DNA of 15,545 bases. It comes from an uncultured Oscillospiraceae bacterium. GTDB taxonomy: Bacteria; Bacillota; Clostridia; Oscillospirales; Acutalibacteraceae. The notes beneath the pieces were generated by a model that was not told the DNA's origin, made no database searches, and saw nothing but the letters and a program-made list of their open reading frames with translations. The stretch is taken from the NCBI GenBank assembly GCA_900545625.1, contig UQZS01000044.1, forward strand, positions 1-15,545, given 5' to 3'. Of this stretch, positions 6,421-12,941 are shown piece by piece (positions within the stretch are counted from its first letter, which is position 1; each line of letters starts with the position of its first letter). The position numbers and the translations under genes are program-made.

Positions 6421-6455
6421 TTCTGACTTCTGACCTCTGCCTTCTGTCATCTGAT
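6421..6455. repeat. Second 7-bp tandem repeat array (nTCTGAn type)
   Basis: Five heptads: TTCTGAC twice, then CTCTGCC, TTCTGTC and ATCTGAT. The array abuts the stop codon of the VanY-type gene. On the minus strand it reads as nnTCAGA/nnnCAGA heptads, the same 7-bp period and similar core as the nnTTAGA arrays of the glycosidase leaders. Confidence 0.75.
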
Positions 6456-6456
6456 T

Positions 6457-7311
6457 TCACACCAGCCCCAGATATTCTTCCAGGCACTGCCCGCTTTCGT
6501 GCATCTCCTTTGCCGCCTCTTCCCCGACGAAGCGCCAGTGCCACGGCTCATACAGCATGCCCGTAACATCGGTCTTATCCTCCGGATAGCGCAAAACGAA
6601 GCCGTATTCCCACGCGTGCTCTGTAAGCCACGCAAATTCCCTTGTCGAAACAAAATCCGCGCTCGCGCTGCCGATGTCGATGCATAACCCCGCATTGTGC
6701 TCGCTCGCGCCCGCCGGCTGGATGCGCTGTGCCGCCGCTGCCTGTGCTTCTTCCTGCGTCATCCCCGCGTTCAAATGCATCTGCACACGGTTTTCATGGT
6801 TTTCCGCCTGCCGCGCCTGCGAGCAGTAGCCCGCATACGGTGTGAGCGTACAGCCGTCCGCCTTGGCGGCGGCATACATTTCGGCGAAATACGGCGCGAC
6901 GCGCGCGTCCAACTGCTCGTCGGAGCCCTCCACCGCCGCCGCAAGCTCCGGGACATAGTCTTCGGGCAGGCGGTATTGCAGCCCGATACAGGTCAGCGCC
7001 CAGTTGTCTCCCTCCGGCGTGACGGTCAGGATCTCGCCCTCGGCGGCGCGCTGCACGAGTCCCGCGCCCTGTGCGGTCGCGGCTTCGGTCGCGCCTTCAG
7101 TCGGGGCTTCGGTCGGCGCTTCGGTGGGCGATTCGGTAGGCGGTTCGGTGGGCGGTTCGGTGGGCGGTTCCGTCACAGTCTCCGCCGGCTGCGCCGCAGC
7201 GCTGCGTTCGGTGAGCAGATACCCCGCCGTCAGCGCACCGAGGATCACGAGCAGCATCGCCGCCAAAATACCCTTGGCCTTTATGGCTCTTTTGGATATG
7301 GTTCTTGCCAT
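6457..7311 (-). CDS. Membrane-anchored VanY-family D-alanyl-D-alanine carboxypeptidase
   Basis: A 284-aa zinc peptidase predicted to trim D-Ala or crosslinks in peptidoglycan outside the membrane. It has a short basic cytoplasmic tail, a membrane segment (about 15-33), a Pro-Thr-Glu linker built from PTE repeats (48-75), and a C-terminal VanY/D,D-peptidase domain (about 105-284). Zinc-site motifs are GASEHNAGLCIDIG (His205 and Asp212) and EPWHWRFVG (Glu255 and His258). The ATG at 7315-7317 is also possible. I prefer 7309-7311, where the AAGG of GGAAGG is 9 nt away and the protein begins MARTISK. It has a perfect-spacing SigA promoter and a 10-bp hairpin in its leader, and is divergent from the M28 gene. 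Nothing ties it to vancomycin resistance. Confidence 0.92.
   Translation of the reverse strand: MARTISKRAIKAKGILAAMLLVILGALTAGYLLTERSAAAQPAETVTEPPTEPPTEPPTESPTEAPTEAPTEGATEAATAQGAGLVQRAAEGEILTVTPEGDNWALTCIGLQYRLPEDYVPELAAAVEGSDEQLDARVAPYFAEMYAAAKADGCTLTPYAGYCSQARQAENHENRVQMHLNAGMTQEEAQAAAAQRIQPAGASEHNAGLCIDIGSASADFVSTREFAWLTEHAWEYGFVLRYPEDKTDVTGMLYEPWHWRFVGEEAAKEMHESGQCLEEYLGLV
7092..7170 (-). repeat. Coding tandem repeat for the PTE linker
   Basis: Roughly 12-nt (four-codon) tandem repeats encode successive EPPT, ESPT and EAPT tetrapeptides between the membrane anchor and the enzymatic domain. Such arrays can vary in copy number by slippage without breaking the frame only in multiples of 3 nt, which 12-nt units satisfy. 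Confidence 0.8.
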
Positions 7312-7326
7312 TTGCATTTTCCTTCC

Positions 7327-7350
7327 GCACGGACAAAGCCTTGTCCGTGC
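7327..7350 (-). promoter_or_regulatory. Perfect 10-bp inverted repeat at the start of the VanY-type mRNA
   Basis: GCACGGACAA and TTGTCCGTGC pair perfectly around AGCC. It lies just downstream of the predicted transcription start (about 7352) and ends close to the ribosome-binding site. It could be an operator or a 5' stabilising hairpin. It has no T-run, so it is not a terminator. Confidence 0.7.
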
Positions 7351-7357
7351 CGCTCTT

Positions 7358-7386
7358 ATTGTAGAAGTTTTGTGCGGCGATGTCAA
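7358..7386 (-). promoter_or_regulatory. SigA promoter of the VanY-type gene
   Basis: Minus-strand TTGACA (7381-7386), 17-bp spacer, TACAAT (7358-7363). Perfect -35, one mismatch in the -10. Confidence 0.85.
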
Positions 7387-7450
7387 CCGTTTTGCGCATA
7401 CGAAGGGTGCGCTTTTCTAAAATTCGGCAGCCGAAAAAATGAAATTTCTA

Positions 7451-7479
7451 TCGACTTTGTCAAAGACTTGTGATACAAT
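7451..7479 (+). promoter_or_regulatory. Candidate promoter of the M28 peptidase-lipoprotein genes
   Basis: TCGACT (7451-7456), 17-bp spacer, TACAAT (7474-7479). The -35 has two mismatches. An overlapping alternative is TTGTCA, 17 bp, TATATA starting 7 nt later. It is divergent from the VanY promoter, about 65 bp away. Confidence 0.55.
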
Positions 7480-7561
7480 TATATAGATCTGTGTGCGCAC
7501 AGCGCTTTGTATGCGCACGGCGCAAAATCCGGGGCTTACCCCTTTTCACGGAGGAATGCTG

Positions 7562-8842
7562 ATGCAAGCTCGAGAAAGCAATGCCAACTACCCTTCCCGC
7601 CGCCGCGAAATGGCGAATTTTGCCGCGCGTGAGATCAAACGGGTCTGTAAGGAGATCGGCCCGCGCGCGTCCGGCGAGGAAAACGAACGCAAGGCGCAGG
7701 CGTATCTCGCCGAATCGATGAAATCCGTTGCCGACAGCGTGGAGATCGAGGATTTCGAGCTGCACCCCAAGGCGTTCATGGGCTGGGTGCTTTTGGACGT
7801 GTGCCTGATGCTCGTGTCGGGCGTGCTGCTGATTTTGGGGCTTTTGGATGTGTTCCCCGCCGCAAGTACGGCGCTGACGGCGGTCGCGACCGTGCTGACC
7901 GTACTTTCGATCGTATTTTTGGTGTTTGAATTTTTGCTGTACAAGCCGCTTTTGGACCCGCTGTTCCCGAAGCGCAAGTCCTGCAACGTCATCTGCACCC
8001 GCAAGCCGAAAGGCGAGGTCAAACGCCGCATCGTCTTCTGCGGGCACATGGATTCGGCGTATGAGTGGACGTATCTGCGCAAGGGCGGCGGCAAGGTGTT
8101 CGCCGCCGTGGTCGGCGCGGCGTTCGGCTCCGTTTTTGTGCAGCTCGTGCTGGACATCCTCGCGTTTCTGCCGCTGCCCGACACTGCGGACATCGTGCTT
8201 TTGGTGCTCGCCGTTCTCACGACGCTTCTTGTGATCCCGGGTGCGTTTTTCGTGAATTGGAAATGCGTCGTGCCGGGTGCAAACGACAACCTCACCGGCG
8301 TGTTTGCTTCCATGGCGGTGGTGCGCTTCCTTGCGGCGAACGACATCCGCTTTGAAAACACCGAGGTCGCCGCCGTCTCCATGGGCTGCGAGGAAGCGGG
8401 GCTTCGCGGGGCGAAGGCCTTTGCTGCAAAGCACGCCGAAGAAGATGTGGAGACCGTTTATATCGTGACGGACACGCTGCGCGACTATGACTTCATGGGC
8501 GTATACAACAAGGATATGACCGGTATTGTGACACTGGACGCACAGGCGGCGGCACTCCTCAAAGCGGGCGCCAAAAACGCAGGGCACGAGCTGCCGTTTG
8601 CCAAGGTGTTCTTCGGCGCGTCGGACGCGGCGGCGCTGAAACAGGGCGGGCTTCGCGCGGCAACACTTGCGGCGATGGATCCCACGCCCGCACGCTATTA
8701 CCACACGCGCACCGACACCGCCGACAACCTCGACCTTAAAACGCTGGAGGCGGGCATCGACGTGCTGCTGGAGACCGCGTTTTTGTATGACGAAAAAGGG
8801 CTTCGCAACGAATATGACACGGCTTCTGCCGCGCAACAATAA
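7562..8842 (+). CDS. M28-family zinc peptidase with four membrane segments
   Basis: A 426-aa predicted membrane aminopeptidase-like metalloenzyme. The dizinc ligand set is visible: His162 and Asp164 in GHMDSA, Asp242 in GANDN, catalytic Glu277 and ligand Glu278 in CEEAGL, Asp304 in VTDTL, and His381 in YYHTRTD. Hydrophobic segments lie at about 73-98, 104-127, 178-203 and 208-231. The second pair is inserted between the HxD motif and the bridging Asp, so the catalytic fold is interrupted by a membrane hairpin. The start at 7562 has GGAGG 7 nt upstream. Earlier in-frame ATGs (7493, 7556) lack a usable site. The lipoprotein gene follows 24 bp later. The substrate and which side the active site faces are unknown. 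Confidence 0.88.
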   Translation: MQARESNANYPSRRREMANFAAREIKRVCKEIGPRASGEENERKAQAYLAESMKSVADSVEIEDFELHPKAFMGWVLLDVCLMLVSGVLLILGLLDVFPAASTALTAVATVLTVLSIVFLVFEFLLYKPLLDPLFPKRKSCNVICTRKPKGEVKRRIVFCGHMDSAYEWTYLRKGGGKVFAAVVGAAFGSVFVQLVLDILAFLPLPDTADIVLLVLAVLTTLLVIPGAFFVNWKCVVPGANDNLTGVFASMAVVRFLAANDIRFENTEVAAVSMGCEEAGLRGAKAFAAKHAEEDVETVYIVTDTLRDYDFMGVYNKDMTGIVTLDAQAAALLKAGAKNAGHELPFAKVFFGASDAAALKQGGLRAATLAAMDPTPARYYHTRTDTADNLDLKTLEAGIDVLLETAFLYDEKGLRNEYDTASAAQQ

Positions 8843-8866
8843 ACGACCATGCAAAGGGGAATGAAC

Positions 8867-9937
8867 ATGCAAGTAAGGCTATTGAAAATCGGATGTGTTT
8901 TGACGGCGCTCTTGTTGTGCATCGGCATGTTTGCCGGCTGCAGCATCGGCGCACAGGAAGAAGAATCCGAGCCGGTCGCCGTCACGCTCAAAACGGATCT
9001 CCATGACGCAAGCTTTGAATTCACCTACGGCGAGCTGCGCGAGATCCTGGATGCGGAATCGCTCTCCAACCTGTTTGAAAGCTACGAAAACAAGACCGAC
9101 GACGTGACCATCACGCTTACCTACAACGACATCCGCGCGCGCTACGGCTCGAACGAGGAAGTGTTCAACGCAGTCATGGCGCTGCTGACCGACGAGGAGC
9201 GCGCACAGCTCTCTGCCAACCGCACCGAAGTCCTCCGCTATTACACCGAGATCGCAAACGCGATCAAGGCGCAGCAGCCTGAAACGATCCGTTCCGAGAG
9301 CTTTTGGGTGGAGGATGACACCATTGCATTCACCGCGGCGGACGGCACCGTGCAGGATGATTCGTCCACCATTTCCAAAGCGGCGCGGCTGTATAAGGAT
9401 ATGATGATGAACGGCCTTTCCGAAGCGCTGCCGAACAACGAGACGCTGAAAGCCGGTACGGATCTGACCGACGCGCTGTATTTGCAGGGCACAGACGCCA
9501 TCACGGCGCTGACGGACGCAGATCTGGAAGCGGTATATTCCTCCGTCAACGAAACGACCGAGAACGACTCGAACGGCAACCCCGTGGTCACGGAACTGAC
9601 ACGCACCGTGGAGCTGCACGTGATCCCTGAGGAAGCGTCGATTTTGCGCGCCGTGGATATCCGCGACGAGCAGACGGTCCTGGATCTTCTCAACCGCGAG
9701 GAGAATTCCTTTACGGTTGACGGCTACACCCTGTCCTTTACGGGGCTGACGATCACGGCGATCTTTGACGCCGATACCGACGAGCTGCTGTCGATTTCCT
9801 ATGACAAGACCATGCACGTCACCGCGACCGTCACGGGCACGGGCACGCTTGCACCTTTGGGTACGCAGACGCTCGATTTCGACTGCGGTGCAAACACGTA
9901 TTATCAGTTCGGCTGGGCGGATCAGGCATCGGCCTGA
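8867..9937 (+). CDS. Lipoprotein of unknown function
   Basis: A 356-aa protein. A basic start and hydrophobic stretch end in the lipobox FAGC with lipidated Cys25, so it is predicted to be anchored on the outer face of the membrane. The rest is acidic and rich in Thr, Asp and Glu, with no enzyme motif I recognise. The C-terminal part (LTITAIFDADTDELLSISYD) has the strand pattern also seen at the end of the two MAKK surface proteins at 12942-15082, so a shared fold is possible. The start at 8867 has AAAGGGGA about 7 nt upstream. ATGs at 8849 and 8861 are worse placed. It probably forms an operon with the M28 peptidase and ends in a strong terminator. Confidence 0.8.
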   Translation: MQVRLLKIGCVLTALLLCIGMFAGCSIGAQEEESEPVAVTLKTDLHDASFEFTYGELREILDAESLSNLFESYENKTDDVTITLTYNDIRARYGSNEEVFNAVMALLTDEERAQLSANRTEVLRYYTEIANAIKAQQPETIRSESFWVEDDTIAFTAADGTVQDDSSTISKAARLYKDMMMNGLSEALPNNETLKAGTDLTDALYLQGTDAITALTDADLEAVYSSVNETTENDSNGNPVVTELTRTVELHVIPEEASILRAVDIRDEQTVLDLLNREENSFTVDGYTLSFTGLTITAIFDADTDELLSISYDKTMHVTATVTGTGTLAPLGTQTLDFDCGANTYYQFGWADQASA

Positions 9938-9973
9938 TCCGCGCCCCCCTGACCGTTCCCGAAGCTCCGATAG

Positions 9974-10002
9974 AAAAAGCCCCGCCGGTGCGGGGCTTTT
10001 TT
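9974..10002 (+). terminator. Intrinsic terminator after the lipoprotein gene
   Basis: AAAGCCCCGC-CGGT-GCGGGGCTTT followed by TTT. A 10-bp GC-rich stem with a T-run, symmetrical enough to act on both strands. It separates the lipoprotein gene from the fucosidase gene. Confidence 0.92.
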
Positions 10003-10019
10003 AGAAACCGTCGACAGGG

Positions 10020-10106
10020 GTACAGGGCGGAAGTGTGCCCTTGGCTTTGCACATGCTTCCCCCGCCCACATCTAACATCTAATATCTAATTATCTAAAAT
10101 CTAAAA
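10020..10106. repeat. Composite repeat copy in the fucosidase leader (inverted relative to the others)
   Basis: In plus sense, five heptads (10071-10106; TCTAACA first, TCTAAAA last, one of them 8 bp) end 3 nt before the Shine-Dalgarno GGAGG (10110-10114). Upstream are CCCCCGCCCACA and a linker related to the 3635-3846 units (GCACACTTCC... GGCTTTGCACATGC reads as their AAAGCC/GCACAC region in reverse). The run from the last heptads through GCGGAGGTT is the same as in the sialidase-like leader. Confidence 0.85.
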
Positions 10107-10119
10107 CGCGGAGGTTGTT

Positions 10120-11472
10120 ATGACTGAACAGGAACGTGTCGATCTGTACACGAGCATCGTCCCCAACCGCCGTCAGCTTCTGATCCAGGAAATGCGGTAT
10201 TACGCCTTTGTCCACTACACGGTCAATACCTTTACGAACCGCGAATGGGGCAACGGCAAGGAGTCCGAACGTGTTTTTGATCCCGCCGCGCAGGACACAG
10301 ACCAGTGGTGCGCCGCGATCGCGGATGCCGGCATGAAAGGTGTGATCCTCACCTGCAAGCACCACGACGGCTTCTGCCTTTGGCCCACCAAGACGACCGA
10401 ACATTCCGTCAAAAACAGCCCATATAAAAACGGCAAGGGTGATGTGGTGCGCGAAGTGGCGGATTCCTGCCGCAAATACGGGTTGAAATTCGGCGTCTAC
10501 CTTTCCCCGTGGGACCGCAACTGCCCGCTGTACGGCACGGACGCTTACAACGATTTTTATATCGAGCAGCTCACCGAGCTTTTGACGAACTACGGCGAGA
10601 TCTTCATGCTTTGGCTTGACGGCGCCTGCGGTGCGGACGCTGCCGGTCAGCCCAAGCAAAAATATGACTTTGAGCGCATTTGGAAAACGGCGGTCGAATT
10701 GCAGCCGAACATCGTGATGTCGGGCTGCGCGCCGGATGTGCGCTGGATCGGCAACGAGAGCGGCAAGACCCGCGAAAGCGAATGGAACGTCGTACCGCGC
10801 TTTGCTTACGACCAGCAGAACCTCGCGGCGAACTGCCAGCAGGATGAAAATATGCGCAAATTCCAAAAGCGCTGCCAGGACGCCATGCTGCCCGACCTCG
10901 GTTCGCGCGCGTTTTTGGCAAATTATGATGACTTTATGTGGTATCCTGCCGAGGTGGACGTTTCCATCCGGCTCGGCTGGTTCTACCACCCGCTGCAGCG
11001 CGCCACGCTCAAATCCTTGCGCCATCTTATGAAAATTTATTATACTTCGGTCGGCAGCAATGCGCTGCTGCTTTTGAACATCCCGCCGAACCGCAAGGGC
11101 CGCTTTGCCAAAGCCGATGTGCGCCGCCTGCGGGAAATGGGCTACTGGCTTCAAAAAGAGGACGCATGCGTCATCGAAAGCCGCCGCACCGACGCCGAAA
11201 ACGGGTTTTCGATCACGCTGGAATTCCCGAAGCAGTCCGTTGACCGTGTGCGCCTTTCCGAAGATACTACGAAATCCCAGCGTGTGGAAGCTTTCGAGAT
11301 CTATGCCGGCGAAAAGTGCGTGTTCCGCGGGACGATCATCGGCTTTTCGCGCATTGCGATCTTTGACGAGCCTGTGACGACCGACCGCCTGCAAATCCGT
11401 ATCACGCAGTGCCGCAACGAGCCGTATATCGACCGCACCGAGGTCTGCAAGACCGGGGCATATCGGTTTTGA
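10120..11472 (+). CDS. GH29 alpha-L-fucosidase
   Basis: A 450-aa retaining fucosidase releasing alpha-linked L-fucose. Family features: an N-terminal catalytic barrel with YAFVHYTVNTFTNREWG, the strong signature KHHDGFCLWPTKTTEHSV (80-97), KFGVYLSPWDRN (123-134), and the predicted nucleophile Asp167 in MLWLDGACG. The C-terminal part (about 345-450) is a small beta domain ending in IDRTEVCKTGAYRF. There is no signal peptide and no carbohydrate-binding module, so it is predicted cytoplasmic and dependent on uptake of fucosylated oligosaccharides. The linkage preference is not determinable here. GGAGG lies 5 nt before the ATG. It is monocistronic, with terminators on both sides and the heptad-repeat leader immediately upstream. 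Confidence 0.95.
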   Translation: MTEQERVDLYTSIVPNRRQLLIQEMRYYAFVHYTVNTFTNREWGNGKESERVFDPAAQDTDQWCAAIADAGMKGVILTCKHHDGFCLWPTKTTEHSVKNSPYKNGKGDVVREVADSCRKYGLKFGVYLSPWDRNCPLYGTDAYNDFYIEQLTELLTNYGEIFMLWLDGACGADAAGQPKQKYDFERIWKTAVELQPNIVMSGCAPDVRWIGNESGKTRESEWNVVPRFAYDQQNLAANCQQDENMRKFQKRCQDAMLPDLGSRAFLANYDDFMWYPAEVDVSIRLGWFYHPLQRATLKSLRHLMKIYYTSVGSNALLLLNIPPNRKGRFAKADVRRLREMGYWLQKEDACVIESRRTDAENGFSITLEFPKQSVDRVRLSEDTTKSQRVEAFEIYAGEKCVFRGTIIGFSRIAIFDEPVTTDRLQIRITQCRNEPYIDRTEVCKTGAYRF

Positions 11473-11494
11473 CAAATCGGTTACAATAAACAAA

Positions 11495-11531
11495 AGGACG
11501 GTTCTGTGTCTTAGCCGCACAGAACCGTCCT
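11495..11531 (+). terminator. Terminator between the convergent fucosidase and membrane-protein genes
   Basis: A perfect 14-bp inverted repeat, AGGACGGTTCTGTG / CACAGAACCGTCCT, with a 9-nt loop. The plus strand continues GCTTTCTTTT and the minus strand TTTTGTTTATT, so it can serve both convergent genes. Confidence 0.88.
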
Positions 11532-11544
11532 GCTTTCTTTTGAT

Positions 11545-11928
11545 CTACCGCCGGATATCTAAAATCGTACAGACCCATGCTCCAACCAGGCAGGCGAAGG
11601 ATACGAACAATAGCACCGCACCCAAGGGCGGCAAAACCGCCGTGCAAAGTGCCGCAAAGAATAGGGCTGCGGCAGAGGCGACGGGCAGCCAGACCGCCGC
11701 GCGGCGCAACTCACCATAAGCGTGGTAACAAAACACACCTAAGCCCGCGACCAGCAACACACCCGCGGAGATGACGACCGGCATCATTTCTTCGCTTCCG
11801 AAGAACCGTGCGAACACCCCGAGCGGCAAAATGATAAAATAATTCAAAATCACCAAATCGAAGTACAGAGACGCAAGACTGAAAAGCCCCAGCCCTGTCA
11901 ACGTACCGATTTTTGTCCGACGCTTCAT
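11545..11928 (-). CDS. Small four-helix membrane protein, unknown function
   Basis: 127 aa. A basic start (MKRRTK) is followed by four predicted membrane segments at about 20-42, 50-70, 78-97 and 100-123. I recognise no family. The ATG at 11926-11928 is chosen because it follows the promoter and an AGGA-containing site. The longer frame to 12018 would run through the promoter. Its own promoter and terminator make it a single-gene transcript. Confidence 0.7.
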   Translation of the reverse strand: MKRRTKIGTLTGLGLFSLASLYFDLVILNYFIILPLGVFARFFGSEEMMPVVISAGVLLVAGLGVFCYHAYGELRRAAVWLPVASAAALFFAALCTAVLPPLGAVLLFVSFACLVGAWVCTILDIRR

Positions 11929-11959
11929 GCTGTCCTGTCCCTTTCTTATCCCTGTCCCG

Positions 11960-11988
11960 AATATAGCACATCCGCCGCGGCTTGTCAA
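11960..11988 (-). promoter_or_regulatory. SigA promoter of the small membrane protein gene
   Basis: Minus-strand TTGACA (11983-11988), 17-bp spacer, TATATT (11960-11965). The -35 is 13 bp past the stop of the deacetylase gene. Confidence 0.85.
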
Positions 11989-12001
11989 ATGCGGGCTCTT
12001 G

Positions 12002-12772
12002 TTACGCCGCATTCGCATACTGTCTGCCTGCGCTGTCGATCCGATAATTCTCCCAATAGATCAGCTCTTCCACCGTGACGAAGCTGTAGCCCTCCTCCGA
12101 CAAAATCCGCAGGATCTCACGCAGGGCGTCGGGTGTGTTTTTTACATCGTTGTGGAACAGGATGATCGAGCCGTTTTCCGCCGCCGCCGTCACGCGTTCC
12201 ACCATTTCTTCCACCGACAGCCCCTGCCAGTCGAGGCTGTCCACCGACCACTGCACCGTCTGCATCCCAAGGGCTTCTGCGGCAGTGATCGTGTCGTCTG
12301 TGTAGTCGCCCGACGGCGCACGCAGTACACGCGGCCGCGCGCCTATGCAAGCCTCGATGGCAGCGGAGCACGCCTCCATGTCTGCAAGCAATTCGTCATA
12401 GGTCAGTTCGCTGTAAGCCTTGTGGCTGTCGGAATGATTGCCGATGGTGTGCCCCGCGTCGTAAAACGCTTTCACGCTTTCGGGGTTTTTGCGCACCCAG
12501 TCCCCGACCGCAAACACCGTCACGTGGGCGTTATATTCCGCTAAGATCTCTAAAAGTTCCGCGGTATCCTCTGCGCCCCAAGCCGCGTCAAAGGTGATGG
12601 CGACCTTTTTTTCTGCGGTCTCCACACAGTAGACGGGAAGACGCCGCGACTGCGCCTGTGCCGCCGTCCCGCTCGCATATTGGTTGGAAACGCCCGCGAG
12701 CACAAAGGCGGCGGCAAGGATGAGCACCAGCCCAATGGACAGCGTCCGACGTGTGATCAGTATATATCGCAT
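12002..12772 (-). CDS. Membrane-anchored polysaccharide deacetylase (NodB domain)
   Basis: A 256-aa predicted carbohydrate esterase family 4 enzyme that removes acetyl groups from N-acetylated sugars, most likely in peptidoglycan. An N-terminal hydrophobic segment (about 8-27) acts as signal or anchor. NodB motifs in order: AITFDAAWG (Asp62), GNHSDSH with the HxxxH pair (113 and 117), RAPSGDY (151-157), and FHND (His207). Motif 1 reads TFDAAW instead of TFDDG, so one usual metal-site Asp is replaced, as in sporulation-associated PdaB-like proteins. A sporulation role is possible but not shown. The start at 12772 has GGAGGGG 5 nt upstream. No convincing SigA promoter precedes it. Confidence 0.88.
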   Translation of the reverse strand: MRYILITRRTLSIGLVLILAAAFVLAGVSNQYASGTAAQAQSRRLPVYCVETAEKKVAITFDAAWGAEDTAELLEILAEYNAHVTVFAVGDWVRKNPESVKAFYDAGHTIGNHSDSHKAYSELTYDELLADMEACSAAIEACIGARPRVLRAPSGDYTDDTITAAEALGMQTVQWSVDSLDWQGLSVEEMVERVTAAAENGSIILFHNDVKNTPDALREILRILSEEGYSFVTVEELIYWENYRIDSAGRQYANAA

Positions 12773-12879
12773 AAACACCCCTCCCGGCAATATATATGCA
12801 TAGGCGGGGTGCGAATATAGCGCACCGGCTTGCCCTTTTCGCCGATATAGCAGGAAAAGCAAGTGAAACTGACACGACG

Positions 12880-12913
12880 AAAAAGCGGCGCGTACCGTTT
12901 TGGTACGCGCCGC
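12880..12913 (-). terminator. Terminator of the two-gene MAKK operon
   Basis: GCGGCGCGTACC and GGTACGCGCCGC pair over 12 bp around a 5-nt loop. On the minus strand TTTTT follows. It lies 29 bp after the stop of the downstream gene. Confidence 0.9.
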
Positions 12914-12941
12914 CCTTTATATTTGGGGTTCGGTTTTATGC

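Larger units (their letters stand above)
5991..6456. other. Non-coding interval between the GH35 and VanY-type genes
   Basis: 466 bp dominated by repeats: the composite repeat copy (6006-6080), palindromic elements A, B and C, and the second heptad array. No ORF here looks coding, and the open frames only translate repeats. I see no clear SigA promoter for the GH35 gene. Confidence 0.6.

Noticed and set aside
6457..7311. Vancomycin-resistance gene vanY
   Set aside because: The VanY fold is common in ordinary cell-wall carboxypeptidases. No vanS, vanR, vanH, vanA or vanX genes are in the window.
7460..8872. 470-codon minus-strand open frame opposite the M28 gene
   Set aside because: The plus strand shows complete M28 zinc motifs with a good start. 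The antisense product is His/Arg-rich with no recognisable domain, typical of a GC-rich shadow frame.
10040..10075. TTGCAC-N18-TCTAAC as a fixed promoter of the repeat leaders
   Set aside because: A similar pair occurs in the sialidase-like leader (TTGCGC) but not in the GH35 leader, and the -35 match is poor, so it is not listed as a feature.
10090..11520. 476-codon minus-strand open frame opposite the fucosidase gene
   Set aside because: The GH29 signature on the plus strand is unambiguous. The antisense frame runs through the heptad leader and the terminator and shows no family motif.
12785..12870. Sporulation-sigma promoter upstream of the polysaccharide deacetylase
   Set aside because: TATATT and CATATA-like hexamers are present, but no matching upstream element at the right spacing for SigA, SigE or SigG could be supported.
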